32,921 bases of DNA from the NCBI GenBank assembly GCA_028288675.1, contig JAQBNG010000089.1, positions 1 to 32,921 on the forward strand. The letters are read 5' to 3'. The stretch comes from Flavisolibacter sp. Its GTDB lineage: Bacteria > Bacteroidota > Bacteroidia > Chitinophagales > Chitinophagaceae. Positions within the stretch are counted from its first letter, which is position 1. Each line of letters opens with the position of its first letter. Below, piece by piece: positions 25,001 through 32,921 of this stretch. Made by a program: the position numbers and the translations under genes. The notes beneath the pieces are model-generated. The model saw nothing but the letters and a program-made list of their open reading frames with translations. It did not search any database and was not told the DNA's origin.

Positions 25001-26029
25001 ATGAAAAACTTTTACCAACGAGCTTTAGCGGCGGCCCTACTTGTTACTGCCTGCTGCCTGGTGCCTGCCTCTTGCCTCCTTGCACAAGACATTCATTTCT
25101 CCCAGTTTTTTGAAGCGCCGTTGTACCGCAACCCGGCCCTGGCAGGTATCGTGCATGGTGATTATCGCATTCAAACCGTTTACCGTTCACAATGGAACAG
25201 CATTACCGATGCTTATAAAACTACTTCTATCAATGCGGAATATAAACTACCAATAAAAGGTGATGATTTCCTGACGCTGGCATTGCAAGTTTTTAATGAT
25301 AAAGCGGGAACCACCAACCTAAGTACAACGCATTTGCTGCCTGCGGTAAACTACCATAAATCATTAAGCAGTGAAAAAAGCATGTACCTGTCGGTGGGTT
25401 TTATGGGAGGCTACGTGCAACGCAGAATTGACCGCAGTAAAATAACAACCAATACCACGTACGATGGCGGGGGTGATGGTGAAGATGCGTTGAATTCACA
25501 ATTTAGTTATATGGATGGAAGCGCCGGTATCAGCTTCAATTCACAGCTTGCCGATAACCCGGAAAACAACCTGGTGCTTGGTGTAGCACTTCATCACTTT
25601 ATCCGCCCCAAAGCGTCATTTTATAATAATGCTTCAGTTGTGGTAAACCCAAAATGGGTATTTAGCGCCGATGTAAAATTCGGCCTGTCAGAGTATTCCT
25701 ATCTCACCATCCATAACGATTATGTGCAGCAAGGTTCGTACAGCGAAAAACTAACCGGGGCATTGTTCACACAGAAAATTGGCGCTTATTCCGATGAGCC
25801 TGATTTTACTGTTGGCGCAGGTGGCTTTCTTCGCTGGAACGATGCATTTATTCCAACCTTTCAATTGAATTACAAACCGTTTGCTCTTTCTATGAGCTAT
25901 GATGTAAACGTATCGGGTCTTTCTAAAACAAGCTATGGCCAGGGCGGCTACGAAATGTCGCTAACCTACATTGGATTTATGGATAGAGATAATAGCAGTG
26001 CCAACGCGGTGTTGTGTCCACGGTTTTAA
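25001..26029 (+). CDS. PorP/SprF-family T9SS outer-membrane protein
   Basis: PorP/SprF proteins are outer-membrane barrels that assist export or surface anchoring of T9SS cargo, often cargo with type B tails encoded next to them. The 342-residue product has a signal peptide (to about 29, ending CLLAQ) and the family start DIHFSQFFEAPLYRNPALAG. YRIQTVYRSQWNSIT and YKTTSINAEYKLPI follow, then alternating beta-strand text and a typical glycine-rich late part (DFTVGAGGFLRWNDAFIPTF, YDVNVSGLSKTSYGQGGYEM). It is cotranscribed with the PKD giant gene by position, and its client is most likely that protein. Confidence 0.92.
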   Translation: MKNFYQRALAAALLVTACCLVPASCLLAQDIHFSQFFEAPLYRNPALAGIVHGDYRIQTVYRSQWNSITDAYKTTSINAEYKLPIKGDDFLTLALQVFNDKAGTTNLSTTHLLPAVNYHKSLSSEKSMYLSVGFMGGYVQRRIDRSKITTNTTYDGGGDGEDALNSQFSYMDGSAGISFNSQLADNPENNLVLGVALHHFIRPKASFYNNASVVVNPKWVFSADVKFGLSEYSYLTIHNDYVQQGSYSEKLTGALFTQKIGAYSDEPDFTVGAGGFLRWNDAFIPTFQLNYKPFALSMSYDVNVSGLSKTSYGQGGYEMSLTYIGFMDRDNSSANAVLCPRF

Positions 26030-26157
26030 GATTGATAGCTAGCGGTTGTTCATTTTGCAAAATGCTTTACAGCCAAGGATCAACTGTCAACCTACAACGA
26101 ATCTTAAGATAACTTTTCAATTTATACCACGCAGCTTTTGCTAAGTTGCAGCTACAC

Positions 26158-26922
26158 ATGACACCTTATGTACATACCGATTCTGTTGTAAGAAAAATCT
26201 GGGGTAAAAGTGACACGATCCTTTTTATTTTCTCCGGCGCTGCTGCCGAATTTGCCTTGAACAAAGCTGTGGACTGGCTATACTTTACCGGCCGCCTTCC
26301 TGCCGACCCGATTGGCCGTTTGTTCTCCACAGTTTCTTACGCCAGGCAAATTGTTTTCGCATCAAAAGAAGAAGCCGAAAAAGCGATTGATAAGATCACC
26401 TCTATCCATAGCGCAGTAGAAAAAGGGAGAGGCGCTAAAATCCCAGACTGGGCTTATCGCGATGTTTTATTCATGCTTATTCATTACTCCATTGCAGCTT
26501 ATGAATTATTGGAAAAAAGGTTATCAGCACAGGAAAAAGAGGACATATACGAAGTGTTTTTGCGCATCGGCCTCAGGATGAATATACCGGGCTTGCCAAC
26601 TACTTATACTCAGTGGTTACCAGTTAGAGAAGCTCATATTAAAAACGATTTGATGCTAAGCAGGTACACAGATGATTTGTTTTTGCAATACAGAAAGCAC
26701 TTAGGTTCTTTTCGTTATAAAGTTTTAAGGGAGGCGCAGGTTTTAGTTGTTCCAAAAAATATTGCACAGATACTACATTTTAAAAAAATATCCCTACTTT
26801 TCGCTGTCGTCCCTTTATACAAAGCTGCCCGTTGGCTAAAGTTAGATGGACCGATAAAACGGCTTTTGCTTCCATCCGGATACATAAAACAAATTAAAGA
26901 TCTGGATGTTGTGCCTTACTGA
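26158..26922 (+). CDS. MpaB-like oxygenase family protein (DUF2236)
   Basis: The 254-residue product starts MTPYVHTDSVVRKIWGKSDT and contains FIFSGAAAEFALNKAVDWLY, DPIGRLFSTVSYARQIVF, then KIPDWAYRDVLFMLIHYSIA and a C-terminal helix. These fit the DUF2236 family, which includes MpaB and latex-clearing proteins that carry heme; oxygenase activity is inferred. Cofactor ligands cannot be assigned with certainty. A TTG four codons upstream is possible, but the ATG is preferred. It is followed after 12 bp by an HD-type hydrolase gene, so the two are very likely cotranscribed. Confidence 0.77.
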   Translation: MTPYVHTDSVVRKIWGKSDTILFIFSGAAAEFALNKAVDWLYFTGRLPADPIGRLFSTVSYARQIVFASKEEAEKAIDKITSIHSAVEKGRGAKIPDWAYRDVLFMLIHYSIAAYELLEKRLSAQEKEDIYEVFLRIGLRMNIPGLPTTYTQWLPVREAHIKNDLMLSRYTDDLFLQYRKHLGSFRYKVLREAQVLVVPKNIAQILHFKKISLLFAVVPLYKAARWLKLDGPIKRLLLPSGYIKQIKDLDVVPY

Positions 26923-26934
26923 AAACTACTGCTT

Positions 26935-27570
26935 ATGCTTCAACCCCAATTCACCACACTCCTTTTGAGGTACACTCAAAACAACACACTTATTCAAAAT
27001 TGTTGGAATGAAATTGAGGACGCTTATAACAACAGCGAACGATACTTTCATAACATGTCGCACATTGAACAATTCTATGAAGCGCTATCCCCTTTACAAC
27101 TCCAGGTAGAAGACTGGGACTCTCTCCTGTTTTCACTTTTTTATCATGATATCGCATATGATGTCGTACAATACGTACTGGAAAATGATAATGAAGAAAG
27201 GAGTGCCGCCATTGCTGTAAAAGCCTTAACGGACATTGGCTTTCCAACTCATAAAACAGAGCGGTGCAGGCTGCATATTTTAGCAACAAAAACGCATCAG
27301 GCTTCCAGTGATGCTGATACCAACCTTTTCATTGATGCCGACCTTTCCATTTTAGGGCAACCCTGGGAAGATTACCAGCAATACATGAAAAACATACGAA
27401 AAGAATACATCATTTATCCTGATAACATTTACCATTCAGGGCGGCTAAATGTGTTAAAGCATTTTCTGAAAATGGAAAGGGTTTATAAAACCGACCACTT
27501 TTTTAACTTATACGAGGCTACTGCAAGAGAAAATATGAGGCGGGAGATTGAGATTCTTTCCTCCTTATAA
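26935..27570 (+). CDS. HD-type predicted metal-dependent phosphohydrolase
   Basis: The 211-residue product carries the HD-family histidines: YFHNMSHIEQF with H39 and H43, FYHDIAYD with H71-D72, and a later LFIDADLSILG acidic segment, as in the COG4339 family of predicted metal-dependent HD proteins. The substrate is unknown. It has no signal peptide. Only 12 bp separate it from the MpaB-like gene and 46 bp from the small membrane protein gene, so the three form a likely operon. Confidence 0.82.
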   Translation: MLQPQFTTLLLRYTQNNTLIQNCWNEIEDAYNNSERYFHNMSHIEQFYEALSPLQLQVEDWDSLLFSLFYHDIAYDVVQYVLENDNEERSAAIAVKALTDIGFPTHKTERCRLHILATKTHQASSDADTNLFIDADLSILGQPWEDYQQYMKNIRKEYIIYPDNIYHSGRLNVLKHFLKMERVYKTDHFFNLYEATARENMRREIEILSSL

Positions 27571-27616
27571 TCTCATCTGGTATAAGGATTGCTTTATAAG
27601 CGGAAATAGTTTTTTT

Positions 27617-27796
27617 ATGAAGAAAATGTTCATAGCCGCTTCCGCAGTTGGTGCTGCCATTGCCGGCCTGGTTTTATACTACCAAAGAAAGAACAAACCG
27701 GAAAATAAAATGATAGATGCTGCAAAAGATGCTTATCAAACCATAAATAATGGTCTTGGTAATTTAGAACGTCCGGCGCATCATACGATGGGATGA
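27617..27796 (+). CDS. Small single-helix membrane protein
   Basis: The 59-residue product begins MKKMFIAASAVGAAIAGLVL, an N-terminal hydrophobic helix, followed by YYQRKNKPENKMIDAAKDAY and a short polar tail ending in HHTMG. This layout resembles small YtxH-like envelope-stress proteins, but the similarity is only general. A longer reading from 27548 would overlap the HD gene end and bury the helix, so the ATG at 27617 is used. No function is assigned. Confidence 0.6.
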   Translation: MKKMFIAASAVGAAIAGLVLYYQRKNKPENKMIDAAKDAYQTINNGLGNLERPAHHTMG

Positions 27797-27808
27797 ATTG
27801 GTTAATTT

Positions 27809-27874
27809 GTTGACTGGTTGATTAGTTCCCTGACACAATTTTGCAAGATTGCTTCAACTAATCAACCGGTCAAC
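27809..27874. terminator. Large inverted repeat between convergent genes
   Basis: GTTGACTGGTTGATTAGTT and AACTAATCAACCGGTCAAC form a 19-bp stem with one G-T position and a 28-nt loop, between the small membrane protein gene and gcvP. The flank continues as TAACTAA-type heptamers to the gcvP stop. A two-way terminator is plausible; no clear T run exists. Confidence 0.6.
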
Positions 27875-27895
27875 TGATAACTAATAACTAATAAA

Positions 27896-30769
27896 CTAAA
27901 CCTCCGCATACATCTCCGTAGGGAGACAAACACAAATTAAATTTCTATCACCTACTGTATTGTTTACCCTCGCAACACTAGGCCAGAATTTATTAAGTTT
28001 TACATAAGGCAACGGGAAAGCTGCCATCTCACGGCTGTAAGGCCTTTTCCATTCATCGCTGCAAACAGTAAACATGGTATGCGGTGCGTTCTTCAACGGA
28101 TTATCTTTTCTATCCAGTTCGCTTTCTTCTACCAATGCAATTTCTCTCCTGATGCTTAACAGCGCATTACAAAAGCGATCCAGTTCATCTTTGTCTTCAC
28201 TTTCTGTTGGCTCGATCATAATGGTTCCAACAACGGGAAACGACATAGTGGGTGCGTGAAAACCATAATCTATTAATCGCTTGGCCACATCTTCTGCTTC
28301 TATATCCGCCGACTTTTTAAACGGTCGCAGATCAACAATAAACTCGTGGGCACAGGCACCATGATGATTGGTATATAAAATATCGAATTGATCTTTTAAT
28401 CGGGCCAGCATGTAGTTAGCATTTAAAATAGCATACTCGGTTGCTTTGCGAACACCATCATTACCTAACATTCTAATATAGCCATAGCTGATTAATAAAA
28501 TGCTTGCACTTCCATAAGGCGCAGCCGACACTGCACTAGAATTTTTTCCTTCATTCGATTCCACATGCTTTGGTAAAAACGGAGCTAAATGTTCACGTAC
28601 ACAAATTGGTCCCATGCCGGGGCCACCACCACCGTGTGGGATAGCAAATGTTTTATGGAGGTTAAGGTGACAAACATCAGCACCGATCAATCCTGGCGCT
28701 GTTAGGCCAACCTGCGCATTCATGTTGGCACCATCCATATACACCTGTCCGCCATGCTGATGAACAATTGCAGTAATTTCTTTTATTGATTCTTCATACA
28801 CGCCATAAGTAGATGGATAAGTGATCATGATGCCTGCAAGATTTGCTGCATTTTTCTCTGCCTTTTCTTTCAGATCTTCTACATCAATGTATCCGTTTTC
28901 CAATGCTTTTACTACCACCACATGCATACCGCACATAACAGCCGATGCAGGGTTAGTACCATGCGCCGAGATTGGGATCAGCATTACTTTGCGATGGCCT
29001 TCTCCCCTGCTTTCGTGATAAGCTTTGATAGTTAACAAGCCAGCGTATTCGCCTTGTGCGCCGCTGTTAGGTTGCAGGCTGCAGGCATCAAACTTAGTGA
29101 TCTCACAAAGGTATTTACTAAGCTCTTTTACAATGTATAAATAACCTTCGGCCTGGTCGGTTGGCGCAAAGGGATGCATCTTGCTCCAGTGTGTCCAACT
29201 TAATGGCATCATCTCAGAAGCTGCATTTAATTTCATGGTGCAACTGCCCAAAGAGATCATACTGGTGTTCAGTGAAAGGTCTTTATTCTCCAGCATTTTG
29301 ATGTAACGCATCATTTGTGTTTCGCTATGGTGCGAGTTGAAAACAGGGTGCGTCAAGTAGTCTGATGTTCTTGTTAGAGAAGTTGGAATGATATCCAGCG
29401 TATCCTCATGCTCCAACTCATATGCTACAGGGTCGACATCATTTACAAAAGAGTTGATGATGTCGAATAGATCCTGCGGCGTAGTGGTTTCGTCCAGGGA
29501 TATTCCTATGTGCTGATTATCGTAGTAACGGAAGTTGATACCCTGCCTTTCTGCTTTTTCACGATACTGTTTTACATCACCCGTTTTAACTACGATAGTA
29601 TCAAAGAAAAATTCATTTACTACTTCATAGCCTCTTTCTTCCAGGGCGTTGGAGAGGGTTTGCGTTAACAGTGCTATTCGTTTGGCGATATTCCTCAATC
29701 CATCAGGGCCATGAAATACGGCATACATCGCCGCCATATTAGCTAATAAAGCCTGTGCCGTACAAATATTTGATGTCGCTTTCTCCCGCTTGATATGTTG
29801 CTCTCTTGTTTGCAACGCCATGCGTAAAGCACGGTTGCCTTGTGCGTCTACACTTACACCAATAATGCGCCCGGGCAGGTTACGCTTGAAATCATCTTTG
29901 CACGAGAAGAAGGCAGCATGTGGCCCGCCATAACCAAGTGGCACACCAAAGCGTTGCGACGAACCAAGGGCAACATCAGCTCCTAACTCGCCAGGAGGCG
30001 TTAATAAAGTAAGGGCTAACAAATCGGTAGCCATTGCAGCAAAAGCACCAACGCCATGCACTTTAGTTATGAATTCACGGTAGTCTTCTACCGAGCCTTT
30101 GTTGTTTGGATATTGTACTAAAGCACCAAAATAAGAGTTGTCAATTTCCGTGGTTTTATAATCACCAAACACCACTTCAATACCTACAGGGATTCCCCGT
30201 GTTACCACTACATCTTTTGTTTGCGGGAAAACTTCTTCATCTACAAAAAACTTAGGGCGGCTGATGTGATGCTGGTCTTTATTGAGCATGTTAAAGAACA
30301 TGGTCATGGCTTCTGCCGCGGCGGTGGCTTCATCAAGCAAAGAAGCATTGGCCAATGCCAAACCGGTAAGGTCGCTTACAACGGTTTGAAAGTTCAAAAG
30401 GCTTTCCAAACGGCCTTGCGATATCTCTGCCTGGTAAGGTGTGTACTGTGTGTACCAGCCTGGATTTTCAAATACGTTGCGAAGGATAACGCTGGGCGTA
30501 TGCGTATCGTAGTAACCCTGCCCGATATAATTTTTAAAGACTTTATTTTTTAAAGAAACCTCTTTTATATGACTCAGGTATTCTGCTTCGCTCATGGCAG
30601 AAGGAAGGGCTAATTCTTCTTTCATACGGATAGCTGGCGGAACGGTACGGTCAACCAATTCTTCTAAAGAAGAAGCGCCAACTGTCTTTAGCATTTCCGC
30701 TAATTGCTCTTCATTGGGACCAATATGGCGGCCCTGAAATTCTGTGTTTTGTGCGTTGAAAAGGCTCAT
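27896..30769 (-). CDS. gcvP: Glycine dehydrogenase (decarboxylating), P protein
   Basis: The P protein decarboxylates glycine with pyridoxal phosphate and passes the aminomethyl group to the H protein of the glycine cleavage system. The 957-residue single chain is the full-length homodimeric form (not the split GcvPA/GcvPB type). It begins [17 protein letters not shown]; the first half has [20 protein letters not shown] and [20 protein letters not shown]. The second half has [19 protein letters not shown] and the PLP lysine K706 in [20 protein letters not shown]. Genes for the T, H and L proteins are not adjacent. A TACCTTTG box precedes it. No glycine riboswitch was recognised upstream. Confidence 0.97.
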   Translation of the reverse strand: MSLFNAQNTEFQGRHIGPNEEQLAEMLKTVGASSLEELVDRTVPPAIRMKEELALPSAMSEAEYLSHIKEVSLKNKVFKNYIGQGYYDTHTPSVILRNVFENPGWYTQYTPYQAEISQGRLESLLNFQTVVSDLTGLALANASLLDEATAAAEAMTMFFNMLNKDQHHISRPKFFVDEEVFPQTKDVVVTRGIPVGIEVVFGDYKTTEIDNSYFGALVQYPNNKGSVEDYREFITKVHGVGAFAAMATDLLALTLLTPPGELGADVALGSSQRFGVPLGYGGPHAAFFSCKDDFKRNLPGRIIGVSVDAQGNRALRMALQTREQHIKREKATSNICTAQALLANMAAMYAVFHGPDGLRNIAKRIALLTQTLSNALEERGYEVVNEFFFDTIVVKTGDVKQYREKAERQGINFRYYDNQHIGISLDETTTPQDLFDIINSFVNDVDPVAYELEHEDTLDIIPTSLTRTSDYLTHPVFNSHHSETQMMRYIKMLENKDLSLNTSMISLGSCTMKLNAASEMMPLSWTHWSKMHPFAPTDQAEGYLYIVKELSKYLCEITKFDACSLQPNSGAQGEYAGLLTIKAYHESRGEGHRKVMLIPISAHGTNPASAVMCGMHVVVVKALENGYIDVEDLKEKAEKNAANLAGIMITYPSTYGVYEESIKEITAIVHQHGGQVYMDGANMNAQVGLTAPGLIGADVCHLNLHKTFAIPHGGGGPGMGPICVREHLAPFLPKHVESNEGKNSSAVSAAPYGSASILLISYGYIRMLGNDGVRKATEYAILNANYMLARLKDQFDILYTNHHGACAHEFIVDLRPFKKSADIEAEDVAKRLIDYGFHAPTMSFPVVGTIMIEPTESEDKDELDRFCNALLSIRREIALVEESELDRKDNPLKNAPHTMFTVCSDEWKRPYSREMAAFPLPYVKLNKFWPSVARVNNTVGDRNLICVCLPTEMYAEV

Positions 30770-30794
30770 AGATTTTGTCTCCTTTTGGAAGGCG

Positions 30795-30802
30795 CAAAGG
30801 TA
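30795..30802 (-). promoter_or_regulatory. Bacteroidota-type -7 box for gcvP
   Basis: The reverse strand reads TACCTTTG (TAnnTTTG consensus), 26 nt before the gcvP start codon. The -33 element is not obvious. Confidence 0.5.
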
Positions 30803-31041
30803 AGGGAAGATGGGAAGCAGTGAGTTACGAGAAGAGAGCTATTGGGCTGGGGAAATAGTTAAAAGATAGAACGGGAAGGTTATGAATTGAAGGCCACCAA
30901 TACCGCACTAATCTTACCTGTACTTTAGACTCCTCCTTCTATGGCTCCTCTTCCTTGCCATCCCGAGGAACGAGGGAACTTTGGTGACTATTGTGATGAG
31001 TTATGGAAAAAGCAAAAGCCTTTCCTGTAACAGTGTTATGC

Positions 31042-31069
31042 ATAAACCTCAGTAAAAACTGAGGTTTAT
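31042..31069. terminator. Perfect hairpin after the HsdR-like gene
   Basis: ATAAACCTCAGT and ACTGAGGTTTAT form a perfect 12-bp stem around AAAA, 30 bp beyond the HsdR-like gene's stop codon. It is the likely transcription end of that gene, although no long T run follows. Confidence 0.7.
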
Positions 31070-31099
31070 GTTTGGGCAAATAATATTGTTTTGGTTCGG

Positions 31100-32173
31100 T
31101 TAAGCAGGATTTGCGACCTTTTCGTATCGCTCAATTGTTTTAATTAACCTTGACGAAAACTCATAAAGTTGATTGCTATTTTCTATTTCTATTCTCTCTT
31201 CTTTGTCTGTATCGAAAAAGGAAACATGCTTCTTTTTTCCATTATAGTGAAGCCTGGCAATAGGTTTCCGGTTATTATCGTCAAGTAAGATTCCAAAATA
31301 GGATTGTTGATCTCTATGTATGATTCTTGCCACTTTGACCTTCACGCAACAAATAGCCCGGATAATATAAAAACTTTCCATTTCTTCGGCCGTCGTTTGC
31401 ACTTTATTCTCTTCCGTAACAGTTAACGATTCTACCCTCTCTACTTCCTCTTGCTTTTGCTGATCTGTGGCTAGTGCTGATTTTAGTCTTTCGTTTATAG
31501 CATCATTAATATACTGATGAAAAGAGCGTTTTACCAAACCTCTGAATTGTTCTAAAACTTTAGGAGTAACCATTGAAGAATAAACATTCTTTGCAAAGAA
31601 GCGGGTGAATTCATCTGAAGGTTCACTTATCTCTTTTACAATCGTGTTCCGTAATTCAGACATGAATTTCAATTCGCTGGCTGTATTAATGATGCTGTCA
31701 AGATTAAAATAGCTTTTATGAAACTCTTTTAGCTTTTCGGTCTGTGATTCTTTAATATCATCAATCCTAAATTCAAAGAAAGGTTTATCATCCATCTTGT
31801 TAGGCTGCACTAAGTCCGTATAAAATCGAAAAGTGATGCCATTTGTAAGAATCCCGAACTTAGACTCAGTTGTATGAAAGTATCTAAAAAGCTGGCTGTT
31901 GTGAGGGTCAAGGTCAGCAGACCAATGTTTACATTCAACTAAAATAATTGGCTTATCATCTTTAAAAATTGCATAATCTACTTTTTCACCTTTTTTGATT
32001 CCAATATCGGCTACGAATTCCGGAACTACTTCTAAAGGATTGAATACGTCATATCCCAAACATTGAATGAAAGGCATAATGAAAGCATTCTTTGTAGCTT
32101 CCTCTGTCAAAATTTTGTCTTTCATTTTAGCAACCCGGTCACCGAGTTGTTTTATTTGATCTTTGAAGTCCAT
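31100..32173 (-). CDS. Solitary HsdR-N-type nuclease
   Basis: The 357-residue product has a PD-(D/E)xK nuclease domain like the N-terminus of type I restriction R subunits: LTEEATKNAFIMPFIQCLGY, then D66, E80 and K82 (KVDYAIFKDDKPIILVECKH) and a QxxxY motif (Q94, Y98 in SQLFRYFHT). A charged helical middle (~125-260) follows. The last ~90 residues contain FYIIRAICCVKVKVARIIHR and GILLDDNNRKPIARLHYNGK, a small beta-rich domain common in standalone relatives. No helicase motor and no hsdM/hsdS genes are nearby. The role could be defence or DNA repair; it is unproven. It lies between repeat elements and a gene remnant, suggesting an accessory locus. Confidence 0.8.
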   Translation of the reverse strand: MDFKDQIKQLGDRVAKMKDKILTEEATKNAFIMPFIQCLGYDVFNPLEVVPEFVADIGIKKGEKVDYAIFKDDKPIILVECKHWSADLDPHNSQLFRYFHTTESKFGILTNGITFRFYTDLVQPNKMDDKPFFEFRIDDIKESQTEKLKEFHKSYFNLDSIINTASELKFMSELRNTIVKEISEPSDEFTRFFAKNVYSSMVTPKVLEQFRGLVKRSFHQYINDAINERLKSALATDQQKQEEVERVESLTVTEENKVQTTAEEMESFYIIRAICCVKVKVARIIHRDQQSYFGILLDDNNRKPIARLHYNGKKKHVSFFDTDKEERIEIENSNQLYEFSSRLIKTIERYEKVANPA

Positions 32174-32220
32174 AAGCAGGTTTAATTTTTCTCAATATAG
32201 AGATTATCAACAAACAAAAA

Positions 32221-32334
32221 CTATTGTGTCTTAAATAGAGAAGGTGCACGGAAAGGATACTCCTCTTCAATAATATCATAAACCTGTAATCGAAATGCAG
32301 AATACGCTTTGCCGTTAGTATTGTTCATCCACAT
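32221..32334 (-). pseudogene. Probable 3' remnant of a protein gene (or 37-residue ORF)
   Basis: From ATG at 32332-32334 the reverse strand reads MWMNNTNGKAYSAFRLQVYD and then a mixed acidic/aromatic ending FRAPSLFKTQ with a TAG stop at 32221-32223. The composition looks like the C-terminus of a normal protein. The frame stays open upstream through repeat copy D (to about 32427), where it reads repeat sequence and then meets a stop. I infer that the repeat replaced or cut off the 5' part of a gene. It ends 47 bp before the HsdR-like gene, possibly a former operon partner. Family not recognised. Confidence 0.45.
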
Positions 32335-32335
32335 T

Positions 32336-32505
32336 GCACCAATCACCTCCCCTCCTGCGTCGGATGACAAGGCCAAAGTTTTATTATAGTAGTCAGGTTG
32401 AAAGATTGAAGAGGGGTTATATAAGGTTCAATAGCATTACAAAGCGTACAAGAGTGCGACGCAAGAAAAGCTAAATAGTAGCACTTCTGCTAAGTACATA
32501 AAAGC
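32336..32505 (-). repeat. Dispersed GTGCGACGCAA element, long copy D
   Basis: This is the second ~170-bp copy, from GCACCAATCACCTCCCCTCC to CTAAGTACATAAAAGCCT, with the core at 32454-32464. It ends immediately at the stop codon of the beta-barrel gene. By eye it agrees with copy B at most positions. Confidence 0.85.
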
Positions 32506-32921
32506 CTACGGCCGTTGTCCAACATTTCCTTCGCCATCCGGCACTTTGGCTTCTTCTTTCTTGCGGATACCAAAATTGTAGCGAAGATTTAATCCAAAAC
32601 GCTTTGAATCGGAACGGCGCTCACCAGTCGCATTGATGTTGCCCTGCGTAAGTACGAACTCATTTTTATTAGTGTAGAAAATATCCTGCGCACTCAGTGA
32701 AACGGTCAACTTCTTTTTATAAAATTGCTGGCTCAGGTTCATATTCATCTGGCCAAAAGTTGATAGTTCGTAAAACTGGATTTGCCCTTTAAAGAATACA
32801 AAACCATTCAATGATAAGTTAGTGTTGGGCGACAGCTTCAAATTGTGATAGGTGAATATTCGCCAGCTACCACGCTTGAATTGTAACGGCTTGTTTTCGT
32901 AAGAACCCTGGTAATGATTGT
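32506..32921 (-). CDS. Outer-membrane beta-barrel (TonB-dependent receptor-like) protein, C-terminal part
   Basis: The gene enters from the right edge; 137 codons and the TAG stop are visible. The text is amphipathic beta-strand throughout: SYENKPLQFKRGSWRIFTYH, NLSLNGFVFFKGQIQFYELS, QFYKKKLTVSLSAQDIFYTN, ending RFGLNLRYNFGIRKKEE and a polar tail (GEGNVGQRP). This matches the C-terminal barrel of Bacteroidota 'outer membrane beta-barrel family' proteins related to TonB-dependent receptors, which end in similar strand pairs. The substrate cannot be inferred. Its 3' end directly abuts repeat copy D. Confidence 0.8.
   Translation of the reverse strand, partial: NHYQGSYENKPLQFKRGSWRIFTYHNLKLSPNTNLSLNGFVFFKGQIQFYELSTFGQMNMNLSQQFYKKKLTVSLSAQDIFYTNKNEFVLTQGNINATGERRSDSKRFGLNLRYNFGIRKKEEAKVPDGEGNVGQRP

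Larger units (their letters stand above)
30770..31099. other. Gene-free stretch upstream of gcvP
   Basis: This 330-bp region holds the gcvP promoter-like box near 30795, a lone end of the GTCATCCCGA-type repeat at 30957-30976, and a perfect palindromic hairpin at 31042-31069. No ORF with protein-like composition was seen. Confidence 0.6.
32174..32505. other. Stretch upstream of the HsdR-like gene
   Basis: This 332-bp region holds a gene remnant on the reverse strand (stop at 32221) and the long repeat copy D. It must also contain the promoter of the HsdR-like gene unless that gene is read through from the right. Confidence 0.6.

Noticed and set aside
30770-31040. Glycine riboswitch upstream of gcvP
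   Set aside because: The promoter-like box lies only about 26 nt before the start codon, leaving no room for an aptamer, and no typical core was recognised.
31100-32173. A complete type I restriction-modification system
   Set aside because: No methylase, specificity subunit or helicase motor is present; the visible neighbours are GcvP and an outer-membrane protein.
32440-32500. A 20-residue peptide ORF (MYLAEVLLFSF...) inside repeat copy D, with a similar frame in copy B
   Set aside because: Copy A has a one-base shift that breaks the frame and copy C lacks the start, so conservation looks nucleotide-based rather than coding.

Overview
The window looks like a chromosomal segment of a Bacteroidota bacterium, most likely of the Chitinophagaceae or close relatives (inference). 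The evidence is a gene with a type IX secretion (T9SS) type B sorting domain followed by a PorP/SprF partner, a second gene with a T9SS type A tail, 'LDEVV'-type TonB-plug linkers, TAnnTTTG-like -7 promoter boxes, weak Shine-Dalgarno signals, and the gene order infA-rpmJ-rpsM-rpsK-rpsD-rpoA-rplQ-carA.

Layout. 1-5124: reverse-strand translation/transcription cluster. It runs from a conserved protein of unknown function through infA, rpmJ, rpsM, rpsK, rpsD, rpoA and rplQ to the 5' part of carA. Its gaps are wide (80-232 bp) and rich in hairpins, and the usual secY-map neighbours are missing upstream of infA. 5286-9521: housekeeping and metabolic genes (homogentisate dioxygenase, a YfcE-type phosphodiesterase, a four-helix membrane protein, a lipoprotein, XerD). 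9541-12232: a divergent unit of a secreted protein with a TonB-plug-like domain, facing a sigma-70 factor that abuts an anti-sigma-like membrane protein ending in a TonB_C domain. 12479-19880: SlyD-like FKBP, NamZ-like DUF1343 protein, Fmt, a LysM/double-psi-barrel protein, an RNA m5C methyltransferase, a bestrophin and a CBS-pair protein. 20111-26029: a 1601-residue protein with 15 PKD repeats and a T9SS type B tail, followed by its likely PorP/SprF anchor. 26158-27796: an MpaB-like oxygenase, an HD-type hydrolase and a small membrane protein. 27896-30769: single-chain glycine decarboxylase GcvP. 31100-32921: a solitary HsdR-N-type nuclease, a gene remnant, and the 3' end of an outer-membrane beta-barrel gene.

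The least ordinary content is not in the main genes. First, a dispersed element with the core GTGCGACGCAA occurs four times, each time just beyond the 3' end of a reverse-strand gene and always in the same orientation relative to that gene. Two of the copies extend to about 170 bp. Second, a set of hairpins is built from degenerate 7-8 bp words; one lies in frame inside the methyltransferase gene and a related one separates the PKD gene from porP. Third, the sigma factor / anti-sigma-TonB / plug-like secreted protein trio may be a minimal envelope-signalling unit. No tRNA, rRNA, CRISPR array, complete insertion sequence or prophage was found.
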